NCBI GenBank assembly: GCA_012932865.1
Contig: SAXG01000014.1
Coordinates: forward strand, 580,740 to 644,739
Source: Amylostereum areolatum
Lineage: Eukaryota; Basidiomycota; Agaricomycetes; Russulales; Stereaceae
DNA length: 64,000 bases
Reading direction: 5' to 3'
A program made the position numbers and the translations under genes. Shown piece by piece: positions 38,459-50,390 of this stretch. A model generated the notes under the pieces. It made no database searches, was not told the origin of the DNA, and worked only from the letters and a program-made list of their open reading frames with translations. Position 1 is the stretch's first letter. Each line of letters opens with the position of its first letter.

Positions 38459-39544
38459 TCACCCTTCGTGCACAAAAAATACATGATGATACGGGGCATT
38501 CCATGATAAACCGATAGTGAAGAGTGTGTGTACATCGAATACTCTATATATGTATGAAGTGAGCAAGAGATGGATGTTCGACAATAAACGACACTCACAG
38601 AATAACGACCAGTAACCCTCCTTCATGATGAAATCGTCCGTCTCGATCTCCATCTTGAATTCGGGGGCAAACTTCGGCACATACGCCCGCCAATCCTCTG
38701 AAACAGAGTCTATCGAGAAGGGCAAGGTCGCCTTCCTGTGCTCCCAATGGGCAGGAAACCATCCGGTCTCACCCCAGTCAAAAACGGAAGTGATACGCGT
38801 TCCCTCCACCATGATATTGCGAGGAAATAGGTCGCCGTGAGTGAAGTGGATAGCGTGAGTAATTGAGTGGCTCCGAATAATGTTTTCGGGCATGGACTCC
38901 AATTCGACCCCCTCCCGGAGCTGTAGGTTGAAATCGCTCTCGTTTTCGAAGGGTCCACCCCCTTCCCAACCTAATCGGATATCGGGTAGCCTCGTTCCGC
39001 GAGTTGAGCATATCCTCTGGCCAAATGGTGATCGCAAGGTGCGGAGTTGTGCCACGAACCCTGCGAGCTGGGCAATGATCGTTGACTTGTCCTCCTCCGA
39101 AAGCGACATGCAGACGGTGTCAAGAACAACACCAGGAGCGCGCGTCATGACAATGTACGATCTGCTCCGCCAGCGAAAACAGCCAAGGGGACGAGGGGTA
39201 GGGATGGTAGTTTTGGACGTGACAAGCCGCATGGCGGCAACTTCGTTCTGCGCTTGTTCATGAATCCTCACACTCTTCACAAAGAGCCGGGGCCCAAGTG
39301 TGACTACAATGATAAGAGCATATCGTTGATATGTGTTCTTCAAGTAACGAATCGTACACGCACCTCGCCAAAGACGTATCCATACACTCCACAACGGTCG
39401 CTCGACGAAATTGACGAGATTGGACTTGCACCTTTCGAAAAACGATCGAAATCGACGCTGACGTCGAAACTCGAGCAGCTGTGCGCGATAGACAACTTGA
39501 CGCTGGCGCCTGGCTTCGAGCTCGGCTTCAAGGTCATCAGACAT
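38459..39544 (-). CDS. APH/choline-kinase-fold phosphotransferase-like protein
   Basis: The likely start is the Met at 39544 (MSDDLEAELEARRQRQVVYR). An intron splices RLWR to TLGPRLFVKSVRIHEQAQN, which supplies the ATP-binding Lys region. MRLVTSKTTIPTPRPLGCF and SYIVMTRAPGVVLDTV follow. The catalytic loop HGDLFPRNIMVEG and the metal-binding FDWGETGWFPAHWE are complete, so the enzyme core looks active. Agaricomycetes have many such aminoglycoside-phosphotransferase-fold proteins with unknown substrates. The C-terminus is uncertain: after EGYWSLF a GTGAGT donor near 38,600 may begin a last intron; reading through gives the stop at 38459. Confidence 0.82.
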   Translation of the reverse strand: MSDDLEAELEARRQRQVVYRAQLLEFRRQRRFRSFFERCKSNLVNFVERPLWSVWIRLWRGACTIRYLKNTYQRYALIIVVTLGPRLFVKSVRIHEQAQNEVAAMRLVTSKTTIPTPRPLGCFRWRSRSYIVMTRAPGVVLDTVCMSLSEEDKSTIIAQLAGFVAQLRTLRSPFGQRICSTRGTRLPDIRLGWEGGGPFENESDFNLQLREGVELESMPENIIRSHSITHAIHFTHGDLFPRNIMVEGTRITSVFDWGETGWFPAHWEHRKATLPFSIDSVSEDWRAYVPKFAPEFKMEIETDDFIMKEGYWSLFCECRLLSNIHLLLTSYIYRVFDVHTLFTIGLSWNAPYHHVFFVHEG

Positions 39545-39995
39545 CGTAGTGGAGGAAACCTGGGGAAAGCAAACAAGGGTGGAGTTCCGATGTATGTACG
39601 GCAACCGGACGCGGTGGAAGGCGGTGAAACCCTGAGTCCCGCCGCTCTCTGCTATTGTTGCGGTCCTGGTACGTGACTAAGTAAGAGCGCCCATGGGTTC
39701 GGAAGGGAAACGGTTGTGGAAGCATCTGAAGGCTCTGAAGCACGACTACGGTCTTATGCAAATGTGCGGTAGCACTACCGGGTTGTTTTCCTGTCCGAAA
39801 CATGGGCATTTCAGACTGACATGCGAAGATAGATATATGTATACCGCCACAGCTCGGACGGTACGGGAGAAAGACAGACCAGCGCAAGCATGCCAGGACA
39901 TGAAAGCAAACAACATCACAGATCCACAAACGTGGCGTATAGTCAAGTCAAATCCTCCCCTCAAAGCGATACGGTCCTTCCGTGAGCGCTGCCTC

Positions 39996-40706
39996 TCAAA
40001 GTTCCTGGAATACATTCAATAAAGCCAGCACGCAGTATACAGTAAGTTGAACTCACAGCATTCGCATCAAGGTACCACTTCGCAGGGTGGTCGACCCCGA
40101 GCGCAGCCTGGATGCGCTGGACCCGGGACTTGAGAGAATCTGGCGGGGCGACAGAACTATACTGACGATAGTTATCATGCAAAGCAACCATGCCAAAGTA
40201 GTCATCGCCGCGAGGGTGTGCGAAGAGAAGGATAGGAATGTTGCAGGTCGCGGCGATATGTTTGACAACCTTGAATGGACCAAGAATGTTATAGTGACGG
40301 CGTGTCCACTTTGGGGTGGACAGAGAGTGTTGGTCGGCGTAATCGATGATTTGAGGTAGAGACAACAGGACTCCGTAACGCATGACGGGGGGCTTGCTCC
40401 ATAGAGCGGGAATGAACCTCAAGGGGAGACGTTCCATAGGAGGTATCTGGAACAGCCGACGCCTGACCTGAGGGTGATTGTAAATAAGAAGAAAGTTGCA
40501 AGATAATGAAGATCACTTCAACGAACCTGTAGTCGTAGAAGTGGTGTTTCGGCCTTATCCTCCACCACAGCTTCGACCTTTTCCTCGGCCTCAGTCTCAA
40601 GCCCAACCTCGGCTTCAACCTCATCCTCCGAAGATGTGCATTTCTCCCAGCTCGAAGACTCCGACGAGTCAACTTCAGAAGTCCTTGTCAAATCCTGATC
40701 GATCAT
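39996..40706 (-). CDS. unknown 199-aa protein, acidic N-terminus
   Basis: Three exons (40706-40527, 40467-40057, 40004-39996) give 199 aa. The last exon encodes only Glu-Leu-stop. Residues 10-55 are rich in Glu/Ser (SSESSSWEKCTSSEDEVEAE, then EVGLETEAEEKVEAVVEDK). The remainder is a compact domain: LPLRFIPALWSKPPVMRYGV, QIIDYADQHSLSTPKWTR, ILLFAHPRGDDYFGMVALHD and SRVQRIQAALGVDHPAKWYL. I do not recognise the family. It is transcribed in the same direction as the upstream APH-type gene, about 450 bp from its start. Confidence 0.6.
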
Positions 40707-41329
40707 CGTTGTCGTCGGGACTGGGAACTGGGGTCGCGGGGAACGTCATAGCGAGGATTGAGATTGTCGTGGTGGAGGAGTGGTGGAGACGGAGGGAGAA
40801 GTCGATGGAGTAATGGGAGGCGCGGCGAAGACAGGCATGTTTGGGTTAAGTACTCGTGTTAGGAGCGGGGATGATTCGCCAATTGAACTCATCGAACAAT
40901 GGCAACTTATATAAAGTGGCGGTCCGGCTACTATTTAAGCGCCACGGCCCACGTTAGTACGTGGCTGAGCGCTACGCGCGAGATGACAGTCGATCCTTGA
41001 CCGATCCACCCTGATCCACCGCTATCTACCGACGTGATGTTTCTGGCTCGGGCAGGACTGGTTCGAAGTCTATGATACAAGGACATACATGTTTGTTCTG
41101 TTCTTCCACATCCTCGGCGACGCTCTGCTACTCACCTTCTTCTGAGTCTGACCTTCCCCATCCACTTGTCTATACGAAATCTCCCCGAATCGATCACGAG
41201 GAAATAGTTTATGTCTCCAATGGGTCGAAAAGGTGTGTATACAAGTCTTTATAAAACGCGTCCGAACGAGTAGCAAGGCTTATAAAGTGACAAAGGAGAG
41301 CCCAAACTGGGATACAAGGCAAAGGGAAG
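40707..41329. other. intergenic, no gene seen
   Basis: This contains the upstream region of the unknown 199-aa gene and separates it from the left outer arm of the inverted duplication. I see no supported gene. Confidence 0.45.
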
Positions 41330-44300
41330 AAAATGTCAAAATGTCCGTGGCCGCCATCGCGGGCTGCTATACAAAGTCATAACACAAAATGGTCGATGCA
41401 AGTGAAAGGTCCTTCTAGATCAAAAACGGAGAAAAACATCACCGGCCTCCCTCAAGTTCTCCCCGAGTCCCGCCGCTCTCTACGATTTCGTGTTTCGTCG
41501 CGTCTTCCTACCATCCCCTCCGACCTCCTGCCTCGCCACTTCCATCAATGGCTCCCTCAGCATACGTGGGCTCTCCTCCTGACACGAAAACGCCGCGGAA
41601 CGAGCGACGGAAGAAGGGTCCAAAGCGGAGCGCTGGCCTGCGATGGCACGATGGCGATCGTCTCGAGTCCCATCGATACGCACGGCCCAAGGTATAAAAC
41701 CGCGAGTCCCGCTCTCGTTTGCCGTCCACATCCCCGTCACGCCACCACACCCTCTGTTCCCGATCGCAGGCAGGCCATACATGTCCTAATGCTGATTCTC
41801 CATATGCCGTGTCAGAGAGTCTCCCCGAACCGGGCACATGCCACATAGCGGACACCGGTCGTTCTGTGGTGGGCGAGGGGTAGGGAACATTTCCCTCCAA
41901 GAGGGCGTCTGAACCACCGCCTGGTGCGCGGGGTCGTTCCATTTGGTGGTTTCCACGTGTCGTTGAAGCTCAGGCCCTGCGTCCGCACACTGTTGGGCAG
42001 GCGGGACAGGGTACGGGCTTCTTGGACCTCTTGCTTTTTTTGCCCTGCTTGCCTTTCTTGCCCTTCTCGCTTTTCTTCGCGAGCTGCCCAGCAGGCAGGT
42101 CGTCGAGGGTGACTGCAGAGGATGACGCCGTCGGTGAGGACAGGGACGATGAGGATGAACAGGGATGGAGGTGGGCGGGGTACGGCATTGGCTGCTGGTG
42201 ATGATACACGTCCTGAAGAGGGGCCGTGGGGGATGGGGTCGGGAAGGAGGACGGGAAGGACGGGAAATGCGGAGCGTCCGGGGGAAACTGGGGGTACGGG
42301 GAAGACGGAGGGATGGCTCGCGACTGCGACTCGTATGAGGTCGGAGCATAGGATGAGCTGGAAGCTGTCCTTACCGTCCTCGACGGGTGGGCGGGGATGT
42401 ACGGTGCCGGCCTGGGGGCCGACCGTTGTGACCGATGGACGCCGCTGGGGGTCGCACTGGGCCCAGCATACCCAACATGTAAAAGCTGCTGGGCATGCCG
42501 AGAAGGGTGCATTGCACTTGTTCCGGCACCCATGGGTTCTACATGTTGGTTTGCCTGAGCCGCTGTGCGGGCGGCCCAGTACTGTTGCTGTTGGCGGAAG
42601 TGGTTGGGAAAGTCGGCAGGGAAAACGGGCTGCTGTTCATACCAGCCACCCTCGTATTCCTGGGCACCGAAGCTAAGCGAAGGAGTGATCAAGGTGGGGA
42701 AGATAGTCCCGTTCTGCATGCCAGTGCTGTAGGTCTCAGGGCCTGACCTGTACTCGGCGTTCGCCTCCCACTCGTCGTCGCGTGCGCTGCTCGAGTTCGC
42801 CTGCGCTGGGTTCGCCTCGAGCGCACCTTCTATCGATCCGTCATATTCATGAGTGGACGAGGAGGCAAGCTGGGTGACGGAAGGGCGATCATCTACGCGA
42901 TAGGGGGCGTTGGCGAGCCTGCGTTCTTTCTTCTTTCCCTTGTCCTTTCTGCGACGAGGGGGGGAGGATTGGGGGGGAGTGATGGCGCTGGTCGAGGACG
43001 AGCTGGCGGTGGGCGCCGTCGTAAGGTCGGGAAGTGCGACCGGGACTGGAGAGGGTGGAGAGGGGGCAGTTGGAGTTGTGGCGCGATCTTCCTGTAGCGG
43101 GGGGGAGAGCATGGATAGGAAGTCGGCGGTGTCGCCGATGGAGGGGGTGTTGTGGGGCAGCGCGAGGGAATCCAGTGAGTCGGTCGACGACTCGAGTGCG
43201 CCGGGGGTGTCGATGAAGGGGATCGGGTCGCGATCGAGGTCATACGCGCGAAGCGGGTCCTGCATTCGCAGCGGATCAGAATCCTGCTACGGCAGAGATA
43301 TGACCTGGGGTACAAGAGCATACCTGGGACTGATCATCCTGGAACGGCTCAATGAAGGGGTTGTCGTTGGGGAGGATGGTGTCGTGGATGGTGTCGTTTG
43401 TGCTACTGATGGTACTGGCATCGACGAGGTTAGGGCCAAGGTCCAAGGGGACCGTGTTAGAGGGGATGTCCCAGAGGAGGTTGTTGTCGTTCGCATCGGG
43501 GAAGAGCCGAACGAACCAGTGGTTGGAAGGCCGACCGAGCGAGGGGCGTTGGTGGGCAGTTCGAACTGGAGGCATTGCGACGTTGTTATTGTTGTCGAGC
43601 TTGGTAAGGGTGCGGAGATAATTGTTGAGGGGAGCGCAATTGTTCTCGGTTAGGATGAAGGGGAGAGGGAGCGAGAAGTGCTGGTCCTTATAACCGCGTC
43701 CGTTCAGCCTACTGGTGCTGTAGAACTTCCTCGAGGATTGCCACTGTCGACTTCGTCTGTCGCGCGCGCGCGTTCGGCGGACATTTCGTACCTTGTTGGC
43801 GATGCGTCGAAGGCTTTTGGGGCGCGGCGCGGAACTCGTGAATGCAACGTGTAGGGCGAACGCGGGCGCCGCCTCCTCTGGTTGGTGTCACATCGCCAGC
43901 GCTTGGGAGGAAACCTGCTCAATTTGGGCATGCAAGTGGCAAGGTATTTTGCCACCCCTCGGAGCTACGCGTGCGCCGGTGCAAAAGAGACAAGGAGGAG
44001 ATGTCTCGGGCTCATCTAAGCTTCAAGAAATCTGTATGTGGGGTATATTTCGGCGCGTTGAAGGGGGAGCTTGTCGCGGCGAGCGGGCTCTCTTGTACTT
44101 ATTCATTGACGGCGGGCCCAAGCGAGGACAGCCACCCCACGCGGAAGCCTTCGAACTCGAGAAGGACAGGAACCGGCAAGTCGTGCTCGAGAGGTCAAAG
44201 CGCGTTGCGACCGCGCCTGGATACCTACGCAGTGGACCTTGGCTCATTCTGATTCGAAAAGGTAAGTCTGCGACGCCGCCATTGCATCTATACGGATGCG

Positions 44301-44560
44301 TAAAGCCGTTGATCGGACGGTTTGTTTTGAGGGTGATGGCACGTCGCGTGGGGTCCCCTTTGGCGCTGACGCGGCTTCGGCGAGCCGTTGGGTGCTGACG
44401 AAGATGCACCTTGTTGTCGGCGGAGAACTTGGGAGGAAAATACAAGACGCGCCTAATTTGGACGCGTCGGCTTGCCACTGACGTAACGGACGAGGTCGTC
44501 GACCTCCCGATCCGATCGGGCACCGTACTACGCTATCTCCCGAGGCTCGAGCACATTTTG
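41330..44560. repeat. outer arm, left, of a large inverted duplication
   Basis: This segment is an inverted, diverged copy of about 55,540-58,650. It includes the C2H2-type gene, about 450 bp of its 3' flank (for example ATGGTCGATGCAA near 41,391, matched in reverse near 58,590) and about 0.9 kb of its 5' flank (for example GATCCGATCGGG near 44,509 and 55,556). Conservation of the flanks as well as the gene shows a segmental duplication rather than only gene-family relatedness. Confidence 0.8.
41786..43575 (-). pseudogene. C2H2-type zinc finger protein, one apparent frameshift
   Basis: It starts at the Met at 43575 (MPPVRTAHQRPSLGRPSNHW). An intron at about 43,259-43,322 joins PFIEPFQDDQSQ to DPLRAYDLDRDPIPFIDTPG. 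A long low-complexity middle follows, rich in Ser, Pro, Gln and Tyr. Next is a basic block (KKSEKGKKGKQGKKSKRSKK, a likely nuclear signal) and the start of a finger, PVPCPACPTVCGRRA. One extra base near 41,985 then changes frame. The next frame continues ELQRHVETTKW, and ends with CPLCGMCPVRGDSLTRHMEN-QH, a C-x2-C-x12-H-x4-H finger, stopping at 41786. The single indel may be a sequence error, in which case this is an intact transcription-factor-like gene. Confidence 0.65.
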
Positions 44561-44837
44561 CTTCTGTAATTTGGAAACCGATGTACACGCACGATCTGTG
44601 GACGTTTACATTGTCAAACCGCAAGCCAGATCAGGGACTGCACGTGAAGAATACAGGAAATGGCGAACGTACCTATAACTGCACTTACAACTACGACGCA
44701 GTCAGACAGTCTATTATTTGGGATGAAGTAAATATTCAGAATGGTACGTCGAGCTGCTCGACAATGAAAGGATCAAAGCTGATATACAGAACGACTATCT
44801 TCTGTATGGGGTCAGCAACGGAGACTAGGATTGAAGG

Positions 44838-45513
44838 CACCGGGGGCAGGATTCCATTTGAGCCCGATTCCCACGGATTCAAAACTGGAGTGAAAGGGAC
44901 AAATTTTGATACAATGTTATCTAGCCGAGTACACATGGTGAAAGCATGGGTTTCACATGCGCAGTAAGCTAGAATGAAGCAACTAGAAATGTGTGGCTTC
45001 GAATGTATGTTCTGCCATCGAATACAGATTGCAAATGCATTGTTTGAGTCACATGCTTTGGCTTCGTGTACCTTTCTGATACCATAAATATCCGTAGAGA
45101 CCATTTATCAATCAAATTCATATGGTTTTACACTCAGATTAGCCCCCAGAAAAGGAACTTGATACAGGTTCCCTATGAGCAACCTGTATCAAATGGGTAA
45201 GAATCGGTAGAAAATCAATTCCAGACCTATCATTTTTGATTAATAACTGGTCTCTACGGATATTTATGGTATCAGAAAGGTACACGAAGCCAAAACATGT
45301 GACTCAAACAATGCATTTGCAATCTGTATTCGATGGCAGAACATACATTCGAAGCCACACATTTCTAGTTGCTTCATTCTAGCTTACTGCGCATGTGAAA
45401 CCCATGCTTTCACCATGTGTACTCGGCTAGATAACATTGTATCAAAATTTGTCCCTTTCACTCCAGTTTTGAATCCGTGGGAATCGGGCTCAAATGGAAT
45501 CCTGCCCCCGGTG
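44838..45513. mobile_element. 676-bp foldback MITE with about 266-bp inverted arms
   Basis: Positions 44838-45103 and 45248-45513 are inverted copies with one mismatch noticed near 45,058. The 144-bp spacer contains a smaller hairpin (GATACAGGTT and AACCTGTATC). Both ends start CACCGGGGGCAGG, and the trinucleotide AGG borders each end, giving a possible 3-bp target duplication. A 3-bp duplication with a CAC terminus recalls CACTA-type elements, but no transposase is present and that placement is only a suggestion. Its counterpart position on the right side of the inverted duplication lacks it. Confidence 0.85.
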
Positions 45514-45524
45514 AGGCAGATTTC

Positions 45525-47940
45525 GTGAACGCGAACGCGATCCGCGCGATCACGTGCTGGGAAAAGGCGGGGGTTCCCCATTGTCCTCTGGCACAATGGA
45601 CCACGACCACGGTGCAAACCCTCGACCGTCCACTTGCGCCCACAGACCCCCGACGTCGCCTTGACGACTATGTTTGCACACCTCGTATCTGTGGGTCCAT
45701 ATGTGACCCGACCACACCTTCCGTGCAAGGCGTAGGCGATCTGTGTGCGCCCCGCGCTCGTTGCCTTCGAAGACGGACCCTGCGACCTTGCGTCGGTACT
45801 TAAGGTGAGCGTCGTCGACAAAGGTCGTCTCACCATCCGCCGCACCGCCGAACCCGACAAGTCTCTGCATCCACCTGCATAACCTCGACATCCACTCGAC
45901 GAACCACCAATACACCCACAGTCAAGATGTCTTACTCCTTCGTCACCTCCTCTACCGCCTCCTACTCGTACTCTTCCTACTCCGCGCCAGCCGCACCCCA
46001 CGCGTTCGCCTTCTTCGGCCAATCGCCCAGGGACAACTACACCATGTACGAGGACCTCCGCAGCGTCCTTCGTCCTTCCAGCGCCCACACCCACGCCCAC
46101 ACCCAATCTCCCTCGAAGAAGTCGGGGCTGAGAAAGTTCTTCGGCGTTCTCTAAACCGCGGAGGAGATCATTTTCCGTCGAGCTTGCCTCGACAACGAAA
46201 CCTACGCGCATCGCACGCGTTCGTAATGGCGCTTCGCCTCCGACACGACGGTCGCGCTCGCCGTAATCCTCGCTCAGCGAGTTGGCATCGTGCGCTCCGC
46301 ACTACCGCGCTTGCCGTCCGATGGGAAGGGAAACCACAGGGACTGGGGCGAAGGAGGAGCGCGGAAGAAGGTAGAATTGGTGGAGAGAAGTGACGGCATA
46401 CAATACAGTCTTCGTTGCGTTTCTGCTTGTATGCTGTAGCCGGCGCCGCCAAACCGTTACCTATAGACAAATTCGACTTCTCGTAAATCTCATTCAAAAG
46501 AAGCATCGTGGTGTTGAGGCGAATCTGTAGTGGCTCAGTGTTCCACACTAGGCTTACGAGCGGACAGAAAAAAGTTCGACGGGGATGTGACATTCGTTTG
46601 ATACGGGAAATTTGAACTACTACATACATATGCAGGGGCATAACGAACGAAAAAAAAAACGAATGGCCGGTTTCTGTGAAGGGACCGGAGTGCATACCTT
46701 TACAGACACAACCAATAACGAGCTTGAGCAAGGCGTGTCGTGAGAGAGGGCGGAAAGAACTCACTGCTTGCTGTGGGACCGAGAACAAGGGCGGGCGGCG
46801 CGCCCGAAAGGAAAGTACGGTAGGTGCGGAGAGCGCAAGCGAGAACGGAACTTCAACCGGCGCCAGGCCTGTGCATCCGGACGAAGAGGTGCTCGAGTCG
46901 CTGGGACCACGCGCGCTGGAAGCCTCGGAGAGGTACAGCAGTGCGCGTAGTCGTTCGACAGACAAACGGAATGGTGAGCCTTTGGGCCCATGGCCACTGG
47001 CGACTCTGACCAACTAGATAACTAGGTGCGTTGTTGATCACTGTAGACGGCGGGTGTCGGCGGTGGCGACGACAAAAGCTACCCAGCGCCGGTATGTCGA
47101 TGTTGGCGGAGAGGTTGGTGTCGAAAGGCTCGGCGGCGAATGTAGGCGTGGCGATCAGAGGGAGATGGAAGCAGAACAACCAAGGGGGGGTGGCTGGAAG
47201 AAGGATACTTAGTCGAGGGAAGGGTGAAGGGTGAGTGGGAGAGACCAGATACATAGATTTAACCTGAAGGGTTTATATACCTATCCTGGCGGTAGAATGT
47301 GGTCGTGTTTGTCACCCATCCTCCGCGATCATCTCCCTATGGAATTTACGTCTTGCCTGGATGGATGCCGGGCGATGCTAGAGCGATGGATTCCGGCGGC
47401 GGCGTCTACGATCGGTTAAGACTTGGATATGTCAACGATCGACCATTTTATTCTCTGCCGCCCTTCTCCGTCGAATCCCTGAACATAAGTTACGCACTCC
47501 AGAGAAGTCGCAGCCGTAGGTGCCGCTCGTAATGTCGAAGGGGGCGAAGATGGCGGTTTGTTGGAGAGGCGGTGTTGGATAGGACTCGCCGCAGAGGCAT
47601 TGCTATCCCGCCAGCCAAGAACACACGGAATGCGATGTCTTTCATCTTGATGATCGCCGGCCTTCTGAATAGTTACAAGTTGTTTGCGGTCGCGCCATGA
47701 TATGTCGGCTGAAGAGATCTTGGCGACGTATGGTCTATTTTCTCCATCCATGCCTCGATGCGATGAAAGGACCTTCGTAACATCTTCCACCTCGGTTCCC
47801 CGTCCTTTGAGGCAACAAAGCTGACTTACCTCACGGTCACCGACGTTAGCGGTGATTTCTATTCCACGGTGCAACAGTGGCATCGTTCCTCCTTGGTGCG
47901 TCTTCAAGCAACTGAATTTATCAGCTAACGTCGTCTTCGA
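45525..47940. repeat. inner palindrome, left arm
   Basis: This arm pairs in reverse with 47,980-50,390; the axis is near 47,960. Matching positions sum to 95,920 across 45,927-47,013 without an indel, and the encoded frames there are identical. Toward the outside (before 45,870) substitutions and small indels appear. Toward the axis (after about 47,036) similarity falls but stays clear, for example near 47,275 and 48,690 (CCTGGCGGTAGAATGTGGTC on one strand). Confidence 0.88.
45927..46154 (+). CDS. small Ser/Tyr-rich protein, copy 1
   Basis: A 75-aa intronless frame beginning MSYSFVTSSTASYSYSSYSA, with HAFAFFGQSPRDNYTMYEDL in the middle and a basic C-terminus SPSKKSGLRKFFGVL. A His-rich HTHAHTQ stretch precedes the tail. 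I recall similar small basidiomycete proteins ending in KKSGxRKFFG, but no function. The copy at 49,766-49,993 is identical and in opposite orientation, each transcribed towards the palindrome axis. Synonymous sites are identical too, pointing to recent duplication or conversion. Confidence 0.65.
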   Translation: MSYSFVTSSTASYSYSSYSAPAAPHAFAFFGQSPRDNYTMYEDLRSVLRPSSAHTHAHTQSPSKKSGLRKFFGVL

Positions 47941-47979
47941 ATCCAGAGTCGAATGCTATCCCCAATGTTTGAATTGTTG

Positions 47980-50390
47980 TAAACTTGTGATGCGCAAAGA
48001 ACTGAAGTACGCAAAATCGCCGCCAGTGAAGCGCGGGAAGTTCAAGTCTCGGTGGCAAAGTTTAGGCTATTGCTCTGGATGGTATGTTAGAAAAAGGAAG
48101 ATTTCAATGTTCGTTTGTTGAGCCGTACGTGATAGGTGAAAGGTGATACCTAGCAGGATTTTAAGTTGTGAGCGTTGTATCTGGTATGTACCGCGTTTTG
48201 CGCCGCTCAGTGCGGTTCGGAATCTGCCGTACCGTCGCACGTGGCAGAGCGTTCTCAGTTCCCGTTTTACCAAGTCCTTTCTCTCAAACGACTCAGCTGC
48301 TCAACATAGATACAAATGTGCAAGCTCTCCGTACCGCTTACTCGTGTTGATTTCTCTTCGTTGAGTAAGCTGATGGTGAGTCTGACCGCCGTCGCCACAT
48401 ACTCATCCGTTGTCTTCAGATACAGTGATGTGGTCACTACGGTTCTTGGCCCAACATTCGCCATGTGCCATACGTTGCCTGCGAAAATGCATATATCTTC
48501 TTCTGGAATTCCTGGGATCTTGGACGGTCGATCATGAGCACACAACCGGCCGACGCGATATTCAAGCCTTAGCCGATCGTATTCGCCGCCGCTGGAATAC
48601 ATCGCCCGAGCATCGCCCCGCATCCATCCAGGTGAGACTTGGATTCCATAGGCAGATGGTCACGGAGGATGGGCGACAAACACGACCACATTCTACCGCC
48701 AGGATAGGTATATAAACTCCTCAGGTCGATAGGACACCCATTCTTCACCTCGTTTCTCTCATCACCCTTCCCTCAACTATCCTTCTTCCTCCCACCACCA
48801 TTTCCCCTGTTGTTCCAGGGCTCCCCTCTACTCGCCACGCCTATCTACGCCGCCGATATCTATCGACACCGATCCCGCGGCCAACTCATCGCACCTAGTC
48901 ATCTAGTTGGTCAGAGTCGCCAGTGGCCATGGGCCCAAAGGCTCACCATTCCGTTTGTCTGTCGAACGACTACGCGCACTGCTGTACCTCTCCGAGGCTT
49001 CCAGCGCGCGTGGTCCCAGCGACTCGAGCACCTCTTCGTCCGGATGCACAGGCCTGGCGCCGGTTGAAGTTCCGTTCTCGCTTGCGCTCTCCGCACCTAC
49101 CGTACTTTCCTTTCGGGCGCGCCGCCCGCCCTTGTTCTCGGTCCCACAGCAAGCAGTGAGTTCTTTCCGCCCTCTCTCACGACACGCCTTGCTCAAGCTC
49201 GTTATTGGTTGTGTCTGTAAAGGTATGCACTCCGGTCCCTTCACAGAAACCGGCCATTCGTTTTTTTTTTCGTTCGTTATGCCCCTGCATATGTATGTAG
49301 TAGTTCAAATTTCCCGTATCAAACGAATGTCACATCCCCGTCGAACTTTTTTCTGTCCGCTCGTAAGCCTAGTGTGGAACACTGAGCCACTACAGATTCG
49401 CCTCAACACCACGATGCTTCTTTTGAATGAGATTTACGAGAAGTCGAATTTGTCTATAGGTAACGGTTTGGCGGCGCCGGCTACAGCATACAAGCAGAAA
49501 CGCAACGAAGACTGTATTGTATGCCGTCACTTCTCTCCACCAATTCTACCTTCTTCCGCGCTCCTCCTTCGCCCCAGTCCCTGTGGTTTCCCTTCCCATC
49601 GGACGGCAAGCGCGGTAGTGCGGAGCGCACGATGCCAACTCGCTGAGCGAGGATTACGGCGAGCGCGACCGTCGTGTCGGAGGCGAAGCGCCATTACGAA
49701 CGCGTGCGATGCGCGTAGGTTTCGTTGTCGAGGCAAGCTCGACGGAAAATGATCTCCTCCGCGGTTTAGAGAACGCCGAAGAACTTTCTCAGCCCCGACT
49801 TCTTCGAGGGAGATTGGGTGTGGGCGTGGGTGTGGGCGCTGGAAGGACGAAGGACGCTGCGGAGGTCCTCGTACATGGTGTAGTTGTCCCTGGGCGATTG
49901 GCCGAAGAAGGCGAACGCGTGGGGTGCGGCTGGCGCGGAGTAGGAAGAGTACGAGTAGGAGGCGGTAGAGGAGGTGACGAAGGAGTAAGACATCTTGACT
50001 GTGGGTGTATTGGTGGTTCGTCGAGTGGATGTCGAGGTTATGCGGGTGGATGCAGAGACTTGTCGGGTTCGGCGGTGCGGCGGATGGTGAAACGACCATT
50101 GTCGACGACGCTCACCTTAAGTACCGACGCAAGGTCGCAGGGTTCGTCTTCGAAGGCAACGAGCGTGAGGCGCACATAGATCGCCTGCGTCCGGCACGGG
50201 TAGGGTCACATATGGACCCACAGATACGAGATGTGCAAACGTAGTCGTCAAGGCGACGTCGGGGCTCTGTGGGCGCGAGTGGATGGTCGAGTGTTTGCAG
50301 CGTGGTCGTGGAGGGTCGTGGTCCATTGTGCCAGAGGACAATGGGAACCCCCCGCGTTTTCCCAGCACGTGATCGCGCGGGCGCTCACCC
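47980..50390. repeat. inner palindrome, right arm
   Basis: This is the inverted partner of 45,525-47,940. The core 48,907-49,993 appears identical to 45,927-47,013. The outer 50,020-50,340 is diverged by substitutions and small indels (an 8-nt offset accumulates by 50,215). Confidence 0.88.
49766..49993 (-). CDS. small Ser/Tyr-rich protein, copy 2
   Basis: This is the inverted identical copy of the 75-aa protein at 45,927-46,154. It keeps the same start, the HTHAHTQ stretch and the basic tail KKSGLRKFFGVL. Identity at the DNA level extends well beyond the coding region into the flanks. Confidence 0.65.
   Translation of the reverse strand: MSYSFVTSSTASYSYSSYSAPAAPHAFAFFGQSPRDNYTMYEDLRSVLRPSSAHTHAHTQSPSKKSGLRKFFGVL

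Noticed and set aside
46168..47013. 281-aa open frame (minus strand), identical to one at 48907-49752
   Set aside because: Identity follows from the palindrome and is not evidence of coding. The frame has no domain, and its end runs antisense into the shared 3' region of the 75-aa gene.
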